A stretch of DNA of 64,000 nt, taken from positions 6,510,001-6,574,000 of the forward strand of contig NZ_CP011125.1 in NCBI RefSeq assembly GCF_000737325.1, written 5' to 3'. The notes below the pieces were generated by a model, which saw only the letters and a list, made by a program, of their open reading frames with translations, was not told the origin of the DNA and made no database searches. The translations under genes were made by a program, and so were the position numbers. Numbering within the stretch: position 1 is the first letter of the stretch; every line of letters begins with the position of its first letter. Below are positions 63,097-64,000 of the stretch, in pieces. Source of the stretch: Sandaracinus amylolyticus (GTDB taxonomy: Bacteria > Myxococcota_A > Polyangia > Polyangiales > Sandaracinaceae).

Positions 63097-63102
63097 GCAT
63101 TC

Positions 63103-63624
63103 ATGAGCACCGACGCGCTCGTCGTACGCGCCGCGACCGAGACCGACCTCGCGGCGATGGCGGCGATGGCTGCCGACCTCGTCCGCTTCCACCACGCGCT
63201 CGATCCCGCGCGCTTCTTCCTCGCGCGCGGCGTCGAGCAGGGCTATCGCGAGTGGTTCGGCCGCGAGCTCCCGCGCGCCAACACGATCCTGCTCGTCGCC
63301 ACCAAGGACGACGCGATCGTCGGCTATGCGTACGGCCGCGTCGAGGGCCGCGACTGGAACATGCTGCTCGACAAGCACGCGGCGCTGCACGACGTCTTCG
63401 TGAGCGAGGACGCGCGCGGCACCGGCGCGGGCGAGCGCCTCGTGCGCGCGTTCTGTGCGCGTGCCGGGGCGCTCGGCGCACCACGCGTCGTGCTCTCCAC
63501 CGCGACGTCGAACACCCGCGCCCAGAAGGTCTTCGCGCGCTGTGGGTTCCGTCCGACGATGATCGAGATGACGCGTGAGTGCGCCGACGACGACCCCGAC
63601 GATCAAGGCGCGGCGGGCTTGTAG
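63103..63624 (+). CDS. GNAT-family N-acetyltransferase
   Basis: A 173-residue acetyltransferase. Core motif A is visible: HDVFVSEDARGTGAGERLVRAF (acetyl-CoA loop R-G-x-G-A/G), after VGYAYGRV and before NTRAQKVFARCGF. No signal peptide. Substrate unknown: could be an amino acid, polyamine or protein N-terminus. Its 3' end overlaps the universal stress protein gene on the other strand by 22 nt. Confidence 0.88.
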   Translation: MSTDALVVRAATETDLAAMAAMAADLVRFHHALDPARFFLARGVEQGYREWFGRELPRANTILLVATKDDAIVGYAYGRVEGRDWNMLLDKHAALHDVFVSEDARGTGAGERLVRAFCARAGALGAPRVVLSTATSNTRAQKVFARCGFRPTMIEMTRECADDDPDDQGAAGL

Positions 63625-64000
63625 CGCACGGTCAGCACCGGCTGCTCGCTGGTGCGCACGATGCGCTCGGCGACGCTCCCGAGCAGGAAGTGCTCGAGCC
63701 CGGTCTTGCCGGTGGTGCCGATCACCACGAGGTCGCAGCCGAGGTCCTTCGCCGCCTCGACGATCTCGACGTAGGGCACGCCCATCCGCAGGTGCCGGTG
63801 CACGGTCACGCCGTGCGCGCCGTACCGCTGCGCGACGGCGGCGAGGTCGCGCGACAGATCGCGCTCCATGCCCTTCGCGAGATCGGACGTCGGTGACGCG
63901 TACGCCGAGAGCTGCCACGCGTGCACGAGGTGGATCTCCGCGCCGAGCTTGGTCGCGAGATCGACCGCGTAGCGCAGCGCCTGCTCGGCCGCGTCGGAGA
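63603..64000 (-). CDS. Universal stress protein (UspA family), 5' end outside window
   Basis: The open frame runs off the right edge. It gives the UspA-family core: ALRYAVDLATKLGAEIHLVHAW followed by IVEAAKDLGCDLVVIGTTGKTGLEHFLLGS, the ATP-binding G-x2-G-x9-G-S type segment, and VAERIVRTSEQPVLTVR. GTG at 63926 is an internal codon of the helix, not a start. The last 22 nt overlap the GNAT gene convergently. Confidence 0.88.
   Translation of the reverse strand, partial: SDAAEQALRYAVDLATKLGAEIHLVHAWQLSAYASPTSDLAKGMERDLSRDLAAVAQRYGAHGVTVHRHLRMGVPYVEIVEAAKDLGCDLVVIGTTGKTGLEHFLLGSVAERIVRTSEQPVLTVRYKPAAP

Overview
The window reads as ordinary chromosome of a very GC-rich (by eye about 70% or more), Gram-negative-type bacterium of the Myxococcota, probably the Polyangia/Sandaracinus side. 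That placement is inference. It rests on the codon bias, a 706-residue secreted protein ending in a MYXO-CTERM-like tail, many lipoproteins and secreted proteins of no known family, a eukaryotic-type Ser/Thr kinase, an FHA/sigma-54 activator and FIST sensor proteins. About 57 protein genes are supported. I saw no tRNA, rRNA, CRISPR array, transposase or phage gene.

Layout. 1-2.6 kb: ECF sigma factor (cut by the left edge), FecR-like anti-sigma protein and a secreted protein, all overlapping. 2.6-6.0 kb: JmjC-type ribosomal oxygenase, a small Tat-signal repeat protein, a lipoprotein and a DedA protein. 6.0-14.05 kb, plus strand: S66 peptidase, ATP-dependent PEP carboxykinase (pckA), SirB1-like protein, HisC-type aminotransferase with two exported proteins, and a quinone-oxidoreductase-like enzyme. 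14.1-19.5 kb, minus strand: a reduced division/cell-wall cluster murC-ftsQ-ftsA-ftsZ, with a striking inverted repeat between ftsQ and ftsA. 19.5-29.7 kb, minus strand: a lipoprotein, a membrane-domain Ser/Thr kinase, more exported proteins, the MYXO-CTERM protein, RlmN, a 2-oxoglutarate oxygenase and an unknown exported protein.

29.9-37.5 kb, mostly plus strand: ThiO/hydrolase/Yip1 operon, outer-membrane-type protein, parvulin, DUF486 protein and an FHA-sigma-54 activator. 37.6-43.4 kb, mostly minus strand: RRM/glycine-rich RNA-binding protein with a probable 330-nt leader, ABC1 kinase, TerB-like protein, DUF4202 protein (plus strand), a 600-bp non-coding block with two repeat families, and an RlmI-type methyltransferase. 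43.5-47.3 kb, plus strand: MscS channel, then a translationally coupled FIST protein and GAF histidine kinase. 47.4-50.4 kb, minus strand: SGNH esterase and MBOAT acyltransferase, a typical polysaccharide O-acetylation pair. 50.4-59.3 kb, minus strand: an outer-membrane-type protein, then a five-gene metal-efflux operon read tolC-czcB-czcA-regulator-kinase. 59.3-63.1 kb, minus strand: lipoprotein, membrane-anchored caspase/C13-like protein with an EF-hand, and a fused TrmA/RlmD-type methyltransferase plus RluA-type pseudouridine synthase. The right edge has a GNAT acetyltransferase and a truncated universal stress protein.

Themes: envelope biogenesis and division (murC, fts genes, MBOAT/SGNH, S66 peptidase), rRNA/ribosome modification (JmjC oxygenase, RlmN, RlmI, fused RlmD/RluA) and signalling (ECF/FecR, Ser/Thr kinase, FIST/kinase, FHA activator, two-component efflux control). 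Many operons use 4-nt ATGA/GTGA/TTGA or 1-nt TGATG stop-start overlaps. The most unusual items are the fused rRNA enzyme and its caspase-like partner, the 41-bp palindromic repeat array near 41.0 kb, the long ftsQ/ftsA inverted repeat and the Tat-signal repeat peptide near 4.0 kb.
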